Below are positions 9,705-15,486 of a stretch of DNA of 64,000 nucleotides, piece by piece; position 1 is the stretch's first letter, and every line of letters begins with the position of its first letter. Both the position numbers and the translations under genes were made by a program. The stretch spans positions 7,293-71,292 of the forward strand of contig JAEWKH010000015.1 of the NCBI GenBank assembly GCA_023386155.1, written 5' to 3'. Origin of the DNA: Pseudomonadota bacterium. GTDB taxonomy: Bacteria > Pseudomonadota > Alphaproteobacteria > Rhizobiales > Beijerinckiaceae. The notes under the pieces are model-generated. The model saw only the letters and a program-made list of their open reading frames with translations. It was not told the DNA's origin and did not search any database.

Positions 9705-9729
9705 GGAACACGCTTTTGGAGCCCGCGTT
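9705..9729 (+). promoter_or_regulatory. Sigma-EcfG promoter for the SDR gene
   Basis: GGAAC at 9705-9709 and CGTT at 9726-9729 with 16 bp between, an exact match to the alphaproteobacterial general-stress sigma consensus. The -10 element lies inside the stem of the hairpin at 9721-9746, so promoter and upstream terminator overlap. Confidence 0.75.
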
Positions 9730-9746
9730 GAGCCTCAACGCGGGCT
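9721..9746 (+). terminator. Hairpin terminator of the permease gene
   Basis: A near-perfect inverted repeat (CCCGCGTTGAG facing CTCAACGCGGG) followed by TTCGTCTT, 34 bp after the permease stop. The T-tract is weak but position and stem suggest a Rho-independent terminator. Confidence 0.65.
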
Positions 9747-9816
9747 TCGTCTTGCATGGCCTTTCTCGAACCCGGCCGCTCGAAGCTCCGCATTCCTTCT
9801 ATGCACGGGAGATGCC

Positions 9817-10677
9817 ATGAGCTCCGAAAAGAAACAGACCTTGCCTCCGCAGGTACAGGACCGGCAGCCCGGTCACGAAACCGAGATGAATCCGCGGCCC
9901 GATTACGAGCCCCGCTATCCCGGCAGCGGCCGGTTGAAGGGAAAGGTCGCTCTCATCACGGGCGGCGACAGCGGCATCGGCCGGGCAACCGCGGTGCTCT
10001 TCGCCCGCGAGGGCGCGGATCTCGGCGTCGTGTACCTGGACGAGGGCGAGGATGCGCAGGAGACGAAACGCCTGATCGAGCGGGAAGGGCGCTCGTGCCT
10101 GACGATTGCCGGCGATGTCGGCGACCCGAGCTTCTGCCGCTCCGCCGTCGACCAGATCGTCCAGCGCTTCGGCAAGCTCGACGTGCTGGTCAACAACGCG
10201 GCCGAGCAGCACCCCAAGAAGGAGATCGACGAGATCACGCCCGATCAGATCGAGCGCACCTTCCGTACCAACATCTTCGGCTATTTCTACATGGTGCAGG
10301 CGGCCATGCCGCATCTCAAGAAGGGATCCGCGATCATCAACACCACCTCGGTGACCGCCTATCGCGGCAGTTCCGAGCTTCTCGACTACAGCGCCACCAA
10401 GGGGGCGATCGTGGCCTTCACGCGTTCCCTGGCGCAGAAGCTCGCGAGCGAGGGCATCCGGGTCAATGGCGTGGCTCCGGGGCCGATCTGGACGCCGCTC
10501 ATTCCATCCACCTTCCCGGTCGAGAAGGTGAAGCACTTCGGCGCCAACACGCCCATGGAGCGGCCGGGCCAGCCGAACGAGGTGGCGCCATCCTTCCTGT
10601 TCCTGGCCTGCGAGGATTCCTCCTACATCACCGGTTCGGTCCTGCATCCCAACGGCGGCGATCCGACGGAGGCCTGA
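9817..10677 (+). CDS. SDR family oxidoreductase (YghA-type general stress dehydrogenase)
   Basis: 286 residues, start ATG 9817 after a GGGA box. A proline/charge-rich N-terminal extension of about 40 residues precedes the Rossmann fold with TGGDSGIG (48-55), NNAAEQHP, and the catalytic Tyr191-x-x-x-Lys195 (YSATK). The extended N-terminus and the LNPNGG-like end (LHPNGGDPTEA) match the YghA/YhxC group of NADP-dependent aldehyde/sugar reductases, often annotated as general stress proteins. A perfect sigma-EcfG promoter upstream supports stress induction. The physiological substrate is unknown. Confidence 0.88.
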   Translation: MSSEKKQTLPPQVQDRQPGHETEMNPRPDYEPRYPGSGRLKGKVALITGGDSGIGRATAVLFAREGADLGVVYLDEGEDAQETKRLIEREGRSCLTIAGDVGDPSFCRSAVDQIVQRFGKLDVLVNNAAEQHPKKEIDEITPDQIERTFRTNIFGYFYMVQAAMPHLKKGSAIINTTSVTAYRGSSELLDYSATKGAIVAFTRSLAQKLASEGIRVNGVAPGPIWTPLIPSTFPVEKVKHFGANTPMERPGQPNEVAPSFLFLACEDSSYITGSVLHPNGGDPTEA

Positions 10678-10685
10678 TGCGAAAA

Positions 10686-10707
10686 GGGCGGCTCTTCCGA
10701 GCCGCCC
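10686..10707 (+). terminator. Hairpin after the SDR gene
   Basis: GGGCGGCTC and GAGCCGCCC separated by TTCC, 9 bp after the SDR stop, followed by GCTTC. A 9-bp GC stem with a stable tetraloop, probably terminating SDR transcription and protecting against the opposing small gene. Confidence 0.65.
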
Positions 10708-10736
10708 GCTTCAACCGCATTGAAGTTTCTCTTGTC

Positions 10737-10940
10737 TCAGCGTCTGCGACGGACGCGAACCGGAACGAGGCCGGGCGACGGAGCCGTCACGGCGAAAAGA
10801 AGCATGACGGCTGAAATCGAGCCACCGATCAGGAACAGAATTTCTGCAATTTCGACCTGAGAGGCCATACCGGTAATCGCCGCAAAGGCAGTAACAACGG
10901 CAAAGATACAAAATGCACGAAGGGCAACTGAACGAGTCAT
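10737..10940 (-). CDS. Small two-helix membrane protein, EcfG-regulated
   Basis: 67 residues from ATG 10940, with GGGAGA 8-9 nt upstream. Much longer upstream extensions of the frame are rejected because this start has both a ribosome binding site and a correctly spaced promoter. Two hydrophobic helices (about 7-26 and 33-54) are separated by a short acidic linker (SQVEIAE), and the tail is Arg-rich (RVRRRR), so a hairpin-like inner-membrane protein with a cytoplasmic basic end is likely. No family recognised. The exact sigma-EcfG promoter at 10968-10993 makes it a stress gene; it diverges from the DUF1328 gene. Confidence 0.75.
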   Translation of the reverse strand: MTRSVALRAFCIFAVVTAFAAITGMASQVEIAEILFLIGGSISAVMLLFAVTAPSPGLVPVRVRRRR

Positions 10941-10967
10941 TGACCATCTCTCCCAAGTGATCTGGAA

Positions 10968-10993
10968 AACGTATGGGCTAAGGGGCGGGTTCC
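10968..10993 (-). promoter_or_regulatory. Sigma-EcfG promoter for the small membrane protein
   Basis: On the minus strand GGAAC (10993-10989), 17 bp, CGTT (10971-10968). The predicted start of transcription is about 20 nt before the ATG at 10940. Confidence 0.75.
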
Positions 10994-11061
10994 ATGCGAA
11001 TAAAAGCCTGCCGGAATACTTTTGAACGATTAATGAACGCAGTGGATACTCCTCATATGGT

Positions 11062-11087
11062 GGAACCCTACAGTCGCGCTTGGCGTT
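11062..11087 (+). promoter_or_regulatory. Sigma-EcfG promoter for the DUF1328 gene
   Basis: GGAAC (11062-11066), 17 bp, CGTT (11084-11087), about 50 bp before the ATG at 11139. It forms a divergent pair with the promoter at 10968-10993. Confidence 0.75.
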
Positions 11088-11138
11088 GTTTTGACATCGT
11101 CGGCCTCGAGCCGATTGTAATTTCAGCGAGGTAACACC

Positions 11139-11312
11139 ATGCTCGGTTGGGCAGTCACTTTTCTCATCATCGCCCTGGTCGCAGCTCTGTTCGGCTTCGG
11201 TGGCATCGCCGGTACGGCGGTCGAAATCGCGAAGCTGATCTTCTTCGTTGCGATCGTCCTTTTCGCCATCTCGGCCGTGATCGGCCTGCTGCGCGGACGA
11301 AGCCCCATGTGA
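11139..11312 (+). CDS. DUF1328 (YtjA-like) small membrane protein
   Basis: 57 residues: two hydrophobic helices spanning about 4-23 and 29-50, starting [20 protein letters not shown], with Gly-rich [10 protein letters not shown] between and a short basic tail. Length, the [20 protein letters not shown] opening and the GIAGTA turn match the DUF1328/YtjA family of tiny inner-membrane proteins of unknown function. GCGAGG precedes the ATG. The exact EcfG promoter upstream and terminator downstream make it a monocistronic stress gene. Family members are often stress-induced in alphaproteobacteria. Confidence 0.88.
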   Translation: MLGWAVTFLIIALVAALFGFGGIAGTAVEIAKLIFFVAIVLFAISAVIGLLRGRSPM

Positions 11313-11337
11313 TGCCGAAACGGCATCCGTGACATGA

Positions 11338-11365
11338 ACGCCGCCCCGCAAGGGCGGCGTTTTCG
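11338..11365 (+). terminator. Rho-independent terminator of the DUF1328 gene
   Basis: ACGCCGCCC and GGGCGGCGT around a 5-nt loop (11338-11360), then TTTCGTT. Located 25 bp after the stop codon. Confidence 0.75.
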
Positions 11366-11437
11366 TTCGAGCCATCGACGATCGGTATCTGACGATAGGG
11401 AAGGCAGAAGAGGGGGAGGCAGGAAAAGGGAAGGTGC

Positions 11438-11983
11438 TCAACCCTGAAGGGCGGCCCGCGTCATGCTGTCGGGGCCCAGATCCTCGATGTCTTCCACGTT
11501 CAGCAGGGAGGCGAGGCGAAAGCGGGCGCGGTTCACGCGGCTCTTGATGGTGCCGACCGCGCAGCCGCAGATATGCGCGGCCTCCTCGTAGGAGAAGCCC
11601 GAGGCCCCGACCAGGAGGAGCGCCTCGCGCTGGTCGGCCGGGAGCTTGGCGAGCGCGCTGCGAAAATCCTCGAAGTCCAGGTGGGAGCCCTGTTCCGGCT
11701 GCACCTTCAGGCGCCCGGCATAGGAACCGTCCGGATCCTCGACCTCCCGGCGGCGCTTGCGGTACTCGGAGTGAAAGAGATTGCGCAGGATCGTGAAGAG
11801 CCACGCATTCAGGTTCGTTCCCGGCTCGAACCGATGCAGATTGGCCAAGGCCCTGAGGAGAGTGTCCTGAACGAGGTCGTCAGCCCTGTCGACCTGGCCG
11901 GAAAGCGAGATGGCGAAGGCGCGAAGGCTGGGGACCGCCGCAAGAAGTGCCTCCCGTAACTCCGGCTCGGGGTCTGGGGTCAT
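11438..11983 (-). CDS. ecfG: General stress response sigma factor EcfG
   Basis: 181 residues, the normal size of an ECF sigma. Region 2 (ADDLVQDTLLRAL, about 34-46, then NLNAWLFTILRN) binds the -10 element, and region 4 (FSYEEAAHICGCAVGTIKSR, about 130-149) is the helix-turn-helix for the -35. The identity as the EcfG subfamily rests on its overlap by 4 bp with nepR and divergence from phyR, the standard arrangement. In this circuit NepR holds EcfG inactive until phosphorylated PhyR captures NepR. The promoter at 12283-12307 indicates autoregulation. The protein likely drives the eleven promoters listed between 9.7 and 17.8 kb. Confidence 0.95.
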   Translation of the reverse strand: MTPDPEPELREALLAAVPSLRAFAISLSGQVDRADDLVQDTLLRALANLHRFEPGTNLNAWLFTILRNLFHSEYRKRRREVEDPDGSYAGRLKVQPEQGSHLDFEDFRSALAKLPADQREALLLVGASGFSYEEAAHICGCAVGTIKSRVNRARFRLASLLNVEDIEDLGPDSMTRAALQG

Positions 11984-12204
11984 TGAGACCCCTCCTTTCC
12001 CCCGTTCTTCTTGTCCAATTGTTCGAGGAGCTCCTTGAAGCGGTCTGGGACAGGCTGCTGCATGAGTTCGTCATACATGGCGCGAAGCTGGTCGCCGATG
12101 CGCTTCTGGCTGCCGCTGTCGAGTTTGGGATCGGTTGCAAGCTTGTCGTTCACAGACGTGTCCAAAATAGTCCGAGCAAGCTTGTTCCCCTTTTCAACCG
12201 TCAT
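11980..12204 (-). CDS. nepR: Anti-sigma factor NepR
   Basis: 74 residues. The conserved helical core SQKRIGDQLRAMYDELMQQP followed by VPDRFKELLEQL (about 32-64) is the NepR signature: two amphipathic helices that wrap sigma-EcfG or the sigma-like domain of PhyR. The N- and C-terminal tails are charged and probably disordered. It overlaps ecfG by ATGA, so the two are translationally coupled and made in similar amounts. Transcribed from the EcfG-type promoter about 80 bp upstream. In the known partner-switch it is titrated by phospho-PhyR. Confidence 0.93.
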   Translation of the reverse strand: MTVEKGNKLARTILDTSVNDKLATDPKLDSGSQKRIGDQLRAMYDELMQQPVPDRFKELLEQLDKKNGGKEGSQ

Positions 12205-12282
12205 CTTCGTCCCCTTGCCATCCCATATCTTTCAGAGGGATAGCCAACCTTGGCAATATCCATATATTAGTTTTCGAGCAAT

Positions 12283-12307
12283 AACGCTGGTTGCAGCGAG
12301 CGGTTCC
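12283..12307 (-). promoter_or_regulatory. Sigma-EcfG promoter for nepR-ecfG
   Basis: Minus-strand GGAAC (12307-12303), 16 bp, CGTT (12286-12283). Exact consensus; implies positive autoregulation of ecfG together with its anti-sigma factor. The two -35 boxes of this pair of divergent promoters are only 6 bp apart. Confidence 0.85.
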
Positions 12308-12313
12308 ATCCAT

Positions 12314-12338
12314 GGAACTTTTGCAGCTTTGCCACGTT
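12314..12338 (+). promoter_or_regulatory. Sigma-EcfG promoter for phyR
   Basis: GGAAC (12314-12318), 16 bp, CGTT (12335-12338), about 50 bp before the phyR ATG. Back-to-back with the nepR promoter. Confidence 0.85.
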
Positions 12339-12387
12339 GAATGGTCCGTCGGTACAACGAGTCAAAAGCACAGTTAAGGGGAAGCGA

Positions 12388-13194
12388 ATGTCGACAGCGC
12401 AGCTTGTCGTCCAGCACTTACCATACCTCCGCCGCTACGCACGCGCTCTCACAGGCAGCCAGATGGCTGGGGACGCCTATGTGGCCGCCACCCTGGAAAC
12501 CCTCGTCAGCGAGCCGGAGACCATCGGTCCTTCCGGAAACGTGAAGGTCGAGCTCTTCCAGGTCTTCACCCGAATCTGGAATTCCCTGTCAGTGAACGGA
12601 CGCAGCGAGCAGATCCAGCGCGACCTGCCGGCGGAAGTCCGCCTTGGACAGATCACGCCGCTTCCCCGTCAGGCTTTCCTCCTGTCCTGCCTCGAAGGCT
12701 TCGGCGAGGAGGAGGTCGGCCAGATCCTGAGCGTCGACACCAGGACCGTTCGCGAACTCGTCGACGAGGCTGGCCGTGAACTGGCGGCCGACATGGCGAC
12801 GGACATCCTCATCATCGAGGACGAGCCCCTGATCGCCATGGATCTCGAGGCCCTGGTCGAGGGACTCGGCCACAACGTGACCGGCGTCGCCCGCACGAGG
12901 ACGGAAGCGGTCAAGCTCGCCTCGGCCAAGCAGCCGGGCCTGATCCTGGCGGATATCCAGCTCGCCGACGGCAGCTCGGGTCTCGATGCGGTCAACGATC
13001 TCCTCAAGGCCTTCGAGGTGCCGGTGATCTTCATCACGGCCTATCCGGAACGCTTCCTCACGGGCGAGCGGCCCGAGCCGGCCTTCCTGATCGCCAAGCC
13101 CTTCCAGCCGGCGAACGTCTCGGCCGTCATCAGCCAGGCCCTGTTTTTCCAGCAGAGCGCCAGACGTCGCGAGGCTCGCGCAGCGACGGCCTGA
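12388..13194 (+). CDS. phyR: Anti-anti-sigma response regulator PhyR
   Basis: 268 residues from ATG 12388, preceded by AAGGGGAAG; an upstream in-frame TTG at 12337 is rejected because it lies in the promoter -10 box. Residues 1-130 form the sigma-EcfG-like domain (LPYLRRYARALTGS; QAFLLSCLEGFGEEEVGQIL) that binds NepR. Residues 137-255 form the receiver: acidic Glu144-Asp145, phosphoacceptor Asp189 (ILADIQLADGSSG), Thr217 and Lys237. Phosphorylation exposes the sigma-like domain, which sequesters NepR and frees EcfG. No PhyK/HWE-type sensor kinase gene is present in this window. Confidence 0.96.
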   Translation: MSTAQLVVQHLPYLRRYARALTGSQMAGDAYVAATLETLVSEPETIGPSGNVKVELFQVFTRIWNSLSVNGRSEQIQRDLPAEVRLGQITPLPRQAFLLSCLEGFGEEEVGQILSVDTRTVRELVDEAGRELAADMATDILIIEDEPLIAMDLEALVEGLGHNVTGVARTRTEAVKLASAKQPGLILADIQLADGSSGLDAVNDLLKAFEVPVIFITAYPERFLTGERPEPAFLIAKPFQPANVSAVISQALFFQQSARRREARAATA

Positions 13195-13222
13195 AGCTAG
13201 ACTGTTTGGATTACCAAGTAAT

Positions 13223-13247
13223 AGCCCGGCCAATGGCCGGGCTTTTC
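13223..13247 (+). terminator. Rho-independent terminator of phyR
   Basis: AGCCCGGCC and GGCCGGGCT around a 3-nt loop followed by TTTCGTTT, 29 bp after the phyR stop. Confidence 0.85.
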
Positions 13248-13270
13248 GTTTATTATGATGTATTAGATAC

Positions 13271-13350
13271 AAAAAAAGACGGGCTCATGAGCCCGTCTAA
13301 GGTGCCGGCCAATGCACAAGGGGAATGCGGGGAGGACCAGGAGGCCGGTG
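13271..13350 (-). ncRNA. Candidate EcfG-dependent small RNA A (about 80 nt)
   Basis: Minus-strand transcript predicted from the exact EcfG promoter at 13358-13383 to a terminator with a perfect 11-bp palindromic stem (13277-13298) and seven U residues (13277-13271). No open reading frame fits. From 5' to 3' it carries CUGGUCC (13340-13334), two C-rich runs (CCUCCCC, UUCCCCUU), a 6-bp closing stem CCGGCC/GGCCGG, then CCGGCACCUU (13308-13299) just before the terminator. CUGGUCC and CCGGCACCUU recur in the same order in candidate B at 15252-15321. C-rich single strands suggest pairing to ribosome binding sites, as known for GsrN of Caulobacter. The function is inferred. Confidence 0.6.
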
Positions 13351-13357
13351 CTTAAAG

Positions 13358-13383
13358 AACGCCCTGTCGAAAACAAAGGTTCC
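13358..13383 (-). promoter_or_regulatory. Sigma-EcfG promoter for small RNA A
   Basis: Minus-strand GGAAC (13383-13379), 17 bp, CGTT (13361-13358). No protein gene starts downstream before the terminator about 60 bp away. It is divergent from the promoter at 13432-13456. Confidence 0.7.
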
Positions 13384-13431
13384 CAGCTTTTTTCTTCCTC
13401 TTTTTATTCTTCAATCCTACGGAATGAGGCA

Positions 13432-13456
13432 GGAACATCAAAGATATGGTCGCGTT
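13432..13456 (+). promoter_or_regulatory. Sigma-EcfG promoter for the exported protein gene at 13497
   Basis: GGAAC (13432-13436), 16 bp, CGTT (13453-13456), about 40 bp before the ATG. Confidence 0.75.
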
Positions 13457-13496
13457 GTTTTTTAGAATTGTCGAGCTGGGATAGCAGGAGAGAAGG

Positions 13497-14009
13497 ATGT
13501 TCCGCACACCTGTGGCTTTGGTCGGATTGGCTGGGGCTTTCTTTGTGGCCGGAAGTTTTGCCCCTGCTTCGTTCACCGCGTCGCCCCTGGTCCGCTCGGG
13601 AGCGCAGGCTCTCGCCGGGACTGCATCGGTGAAGGGCGACAGGATTTCCGCGCCGGTTCCCGCGAGCAGAACGGTGGCGGTCTCGATCGTGGAGCTGGTC
13701 GGCGTGAGCAACGCCACGGTGATCCTGCGAGGCCAGGACGGACGAGTTCTCTACAAGTCGGACCCGCGCACCGGGATCACCACCTTCGCCCGCGACACCG
13801 ATCTGCCGGTCGTCGCCGTGAAGGACGAGGAGAGGGGGCCTGTTGCGCAGCGTCCCGTTCGCCGCCAGGAGGGCAGCGAAACGCCGCAGGAGCGCAAGCC
13901 CAAGGTCCGTCCGGTCGGCTGCATGAGCGATGTCAGCCCGCTGGCCAAGGCGAGTGGCAACCGGATGCCGAGCCTCTGCCTGGCGTCCCTCGGCCGGGTG
14001 CTTTCTTAA
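13497..14009 (+). CDS. Exported hypothetical protein, EcfG-regulated
   Basis: 170 residues, ATG 13497 with AGGAGAGAAGG just upstream. An N-terminal hydrophobic segment (about 4-25) looks like a signal peptide or anchor. The middle (about 60-105) is beta-rich (VELVGVSNATVILRGQDGRV), containing Tyr-Lys-Ser-Asp-Pro and a TTFARDTDLPVV stretch. Residues 110-140 are charged, Pro/Arg/Glu-rich and probably disordered; the C-terminal part has two Cys (CMSDVS; SLCLASLGRVLS) that could form a disulfide. Similar small exported proteins occur in related bacteria, but I do not know a named family. The exact stress promoter is the best clue to its role. Confidence 0.75.
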   Translation: MFRTPVALVGLAGAFFVAGSFAPASFTASPLVRSGAQALAGTASVKGDRISAPVPASRTVAVSIVELVGVSNATVILRGQDGRVLYKSDPRTGITTFARDTDLPVVAVKDEERGPVAQRPVRRQEGSETPQERKPKVRPVGCMSDVSPLAKASGNRMPSLCLASLGRVLS

Positions 14010-14277
14010 GCCATCACGCATTCCTCCCCGAAACGCCGGGCCATGCGCTCTCCAAGGGCGCATGGGCGCAGAGCCCCATCTTCCGCGGCGTGACGGAGGC
14101 AGCTTTCCCGGCTGGAACCATTCCATCCAGAAACGGTTGCCATTTTTGGTGAGGTTGTCGCTGCTTGTCGAGAGATAGGCGGTAGATATATCTCTTTGTC
14201 TTAAAATATTAACAAGTATTAATGTTGATGAACGTACTATATGGCCAGATAAAATTGTCTTGATTGCGGCAATTTTC

Positions 14278-14302
14278 GGAACGGTTGCTTGTGTGGTGCG
14301 TT
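14278..14302 (+). promoter_or_regulatory. Sigma-EcfG promoter for the PRC-barrel gene
   Basis: GGAAC (14278-14282), 16 bp, CGTT (14299-14302), about 60 bp before the ATG at 14363. The preceding 14010-14277 holds no gene; a weak promoter-like pair is discussed separately. Confidence 0.75.
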
Positions 14303-14362
14303 ACACCACCGCGCACTTCGGTGCACGAAGCGAATTCTTGTTGGTTTTCAGGAGAAATAACA

Positions 14363-15079
14363 ATGCTGAAGAAGCACATGGCAGCTTGCCTCGTCGTGAC
14401 GGCCTTTGTGGCTGCCCCCGCTCTCGCACAGACATCCTCCCCGTCGGCTCCGACGGACCGTCCTGCGGCCTCGGGCTCGGGCTCGACCACCACGGGCTCG
14501 CCGGCCATGCAGCCCGGCGCTCCTGCGTCCGGCCAGACTTCGGCGACCATGGGCCAGAACAGCGCTGCGTCCGGCCAGTTCATGACCCAGATGGATGCCA
14601 ATCACATCATGGCTTCCGACCTGATCGGCACCCGCGTGGTCAGCACGAACAACGAGTCGATCGGCGACATCAATGACGTCGTCCTGGATCGCAACGGCCG
14701 GATCATGGCCGCTGTCGTCGGCGTGGGCGGCTTCCTCGGCATCGGTGAAAAGGACGTGGCCGTTCCGTTCGAGTCGCTCGAGTTCATGAGCGAGGAGCAG
14801 GTCCAGGCCATGGGCAACAACAACAACAGCAGCGTCAACACCACCGGCTCGACCGCGACCACCGGCACGACCACGGCCCCTGGCGCGGCAGCCGGTTCGG
14901 CCAACACGGCGACGACGACCTCCTCGACCAACCAGAACAAGCCCGAGCGCGTCGTTCTACGGATGACGAAGGCTGAGCTTCAGGCTGCTCCGGCCTTCGA
15001 CGACGATGGCGACAACAATGCCAATCGCTCGACGACCGGCACGACGGGACCCGCAACGACGACGGCCCCGAAGCCGTAA
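14363..15079 (+). CDS. Exported PRC-barrel domain protein, EcfG-regulated
   Basis: 238 residues, ATG 14363 after AGGAG. A signal peptide ends near Ala22 (VAAPALA-QT). A low-complexity Ser/Thr/Gly/Ala linker (24-75) leads to a PRC-barrel (about 80-145: SDLIGTRVVSTNNESIGDIN, followed by IMAAVVGVGGFLGIGEKDVAVPF). A second Asn/Thr-rich repetitive stretch (150-200) and the short motif RVVLRMTKAELQAAPAF follow. PRC-barrel proteins of this exported type are common stress proteins of rhizobia, with unproven function, possibly envelope-associated. It has its own exact sigma-EcfG promoter. Confidence 0.85.
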   Translation: MLKKHMAACLVVTAFVAAPALAQTSSPSAPTDRPAASGSGSTTTGSPAMQPGAPASGQTSATMGQNSAASGQFMTQMDANHIMASDLIGTRVVSTNNESIGDINDVVLDRNGRIMAAVVGVGGFLGIGEKDVAVPFESLEFMSEEQVQAMGNNNNSSVNTTGSTATTGTTTAPGAAAGSANTATTTSSTNQNKPERVVLRMTKAELQAAPAFDDDGDNNANRSTTGTTGPATTTAPKP

Positions 15080-15135
15080 TCGGGACATCGACCCGCTGAC
15101 GCGCGGCGCCTGGGGAAACCCGGGCGCCGTTTCTT

Positions 15136-15228
15136 TAGAGCATTTTCGGCGAAGTGGGTCCGGGCGCCGTCAAAAAATGCGGCGCAAAAAGGAAGAGAGC
15201 TGATCCCACGCAAGTGGAAACAGCCCTA
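15136..15228. repeat. Intergenic repeat, copy 1
   Basis: A 93-bp element running from TAGAGCATTTTCGGCGAAGT to AAGTGGAAACAGCCCTA. It matches, inverted, the sequence at 44749-44844 over nearly its full length, and in part 17399-17440. Probably a non-autonomous palindromic intergenic element of the type widespread in Hyphomicrobiales. Confidence 0.8.
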
Positions 15229-15251
15229 GGGAATTCGGCCCGCCACGGGCC

Positions 15252-15321
15252 AAAATAAAAGGCGCAGCCGGTTCGGCCGCGCCATCAAGGTGCCGGTCCG
15301 AGGGGGCATTCGGACCAGTTG
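15252..15321 (-). ncRNA. Candidate EcfG-dependent small RNA B (about 70 nt)
   Basis: Minus-strand transcript predicted from the exact EcfG promoter at 15329-15353 to a GC-rich hairpin (15261-15283) followed by UUUUAUUUU (15260-15252). It has two structured parts. First is a perfect 7-bp hairpin GGUCCGA/UCGGACC (15316-15295) exposing an AUGCCCCC loop; second is the terminator hairpin, with CCGGCACCUU (15296-15287) overlapping the first stem's end. CUGGUCC (15318-15312) and CCGGCACCUU are shared with candidate A. A competing minus-strand reading frame from ATG 15379 starts upstream of this promoter and runs into the repeat at 15136-15228, so it cannot be translated from this transcript. Confidence 0.6.
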
Positions 15322-15328
15322 GAGTGAT

Positions 15329-15353
15329 AACGCCGGTCTGCGGGACGGGTTCC
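15329..15353 (-). promoter_or_regulatory. Sigma-EcfG promoter for small RNA B
   Basis: Minus-strand GGAAC (15353-15349), 16 bp, CGTT (15332-15329), divergent from the promoter at 15432-15456. Confidence 0.7.
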
Positions 15354-15431
15354 GGCGCGATCGCGAACTTTTTCGCCATATGGCTAGCCCCTGTCGCGGC
15401 CTGACTTCTTGCCGCACGAGGACAGGGCCAA

Positions 15432-15456
15432 GGAACCCGCGATCTGCGCGCACGTT
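15432..15456 (+). promoter_or_regulatory. Sigma-EcfG promoter for the two small genes at 15487 and 15737
   Basis: GGAAC (15432-15436), 16 bp, CGTT (15453-15456), 30 bp before the ATG at 15487. Confidence 0.75.
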
Positions 15457-15486
15457 GCCGCTTCAAGCGCAATCGGAGGACCGGCG

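Noticed and set aside
10737..11804. A 355-codon minus-strand frame ending in the small membrane protein
   Set aside because: It would cross the DUF1328 gene, two promoters and a terminator. The short start at 10940 has a ribosome binding site and promoter.
15170..15379. Minus-strand frame starting MAKKFAIAPEPVPQTG
   Set aside because: It has an AGGGG box, but its second half is read-through of the repeat at 15136-15228 and it contains an EcfG promoter and a terminator hairpin. A small RNA explains the signals better, though the frame is not excluded.
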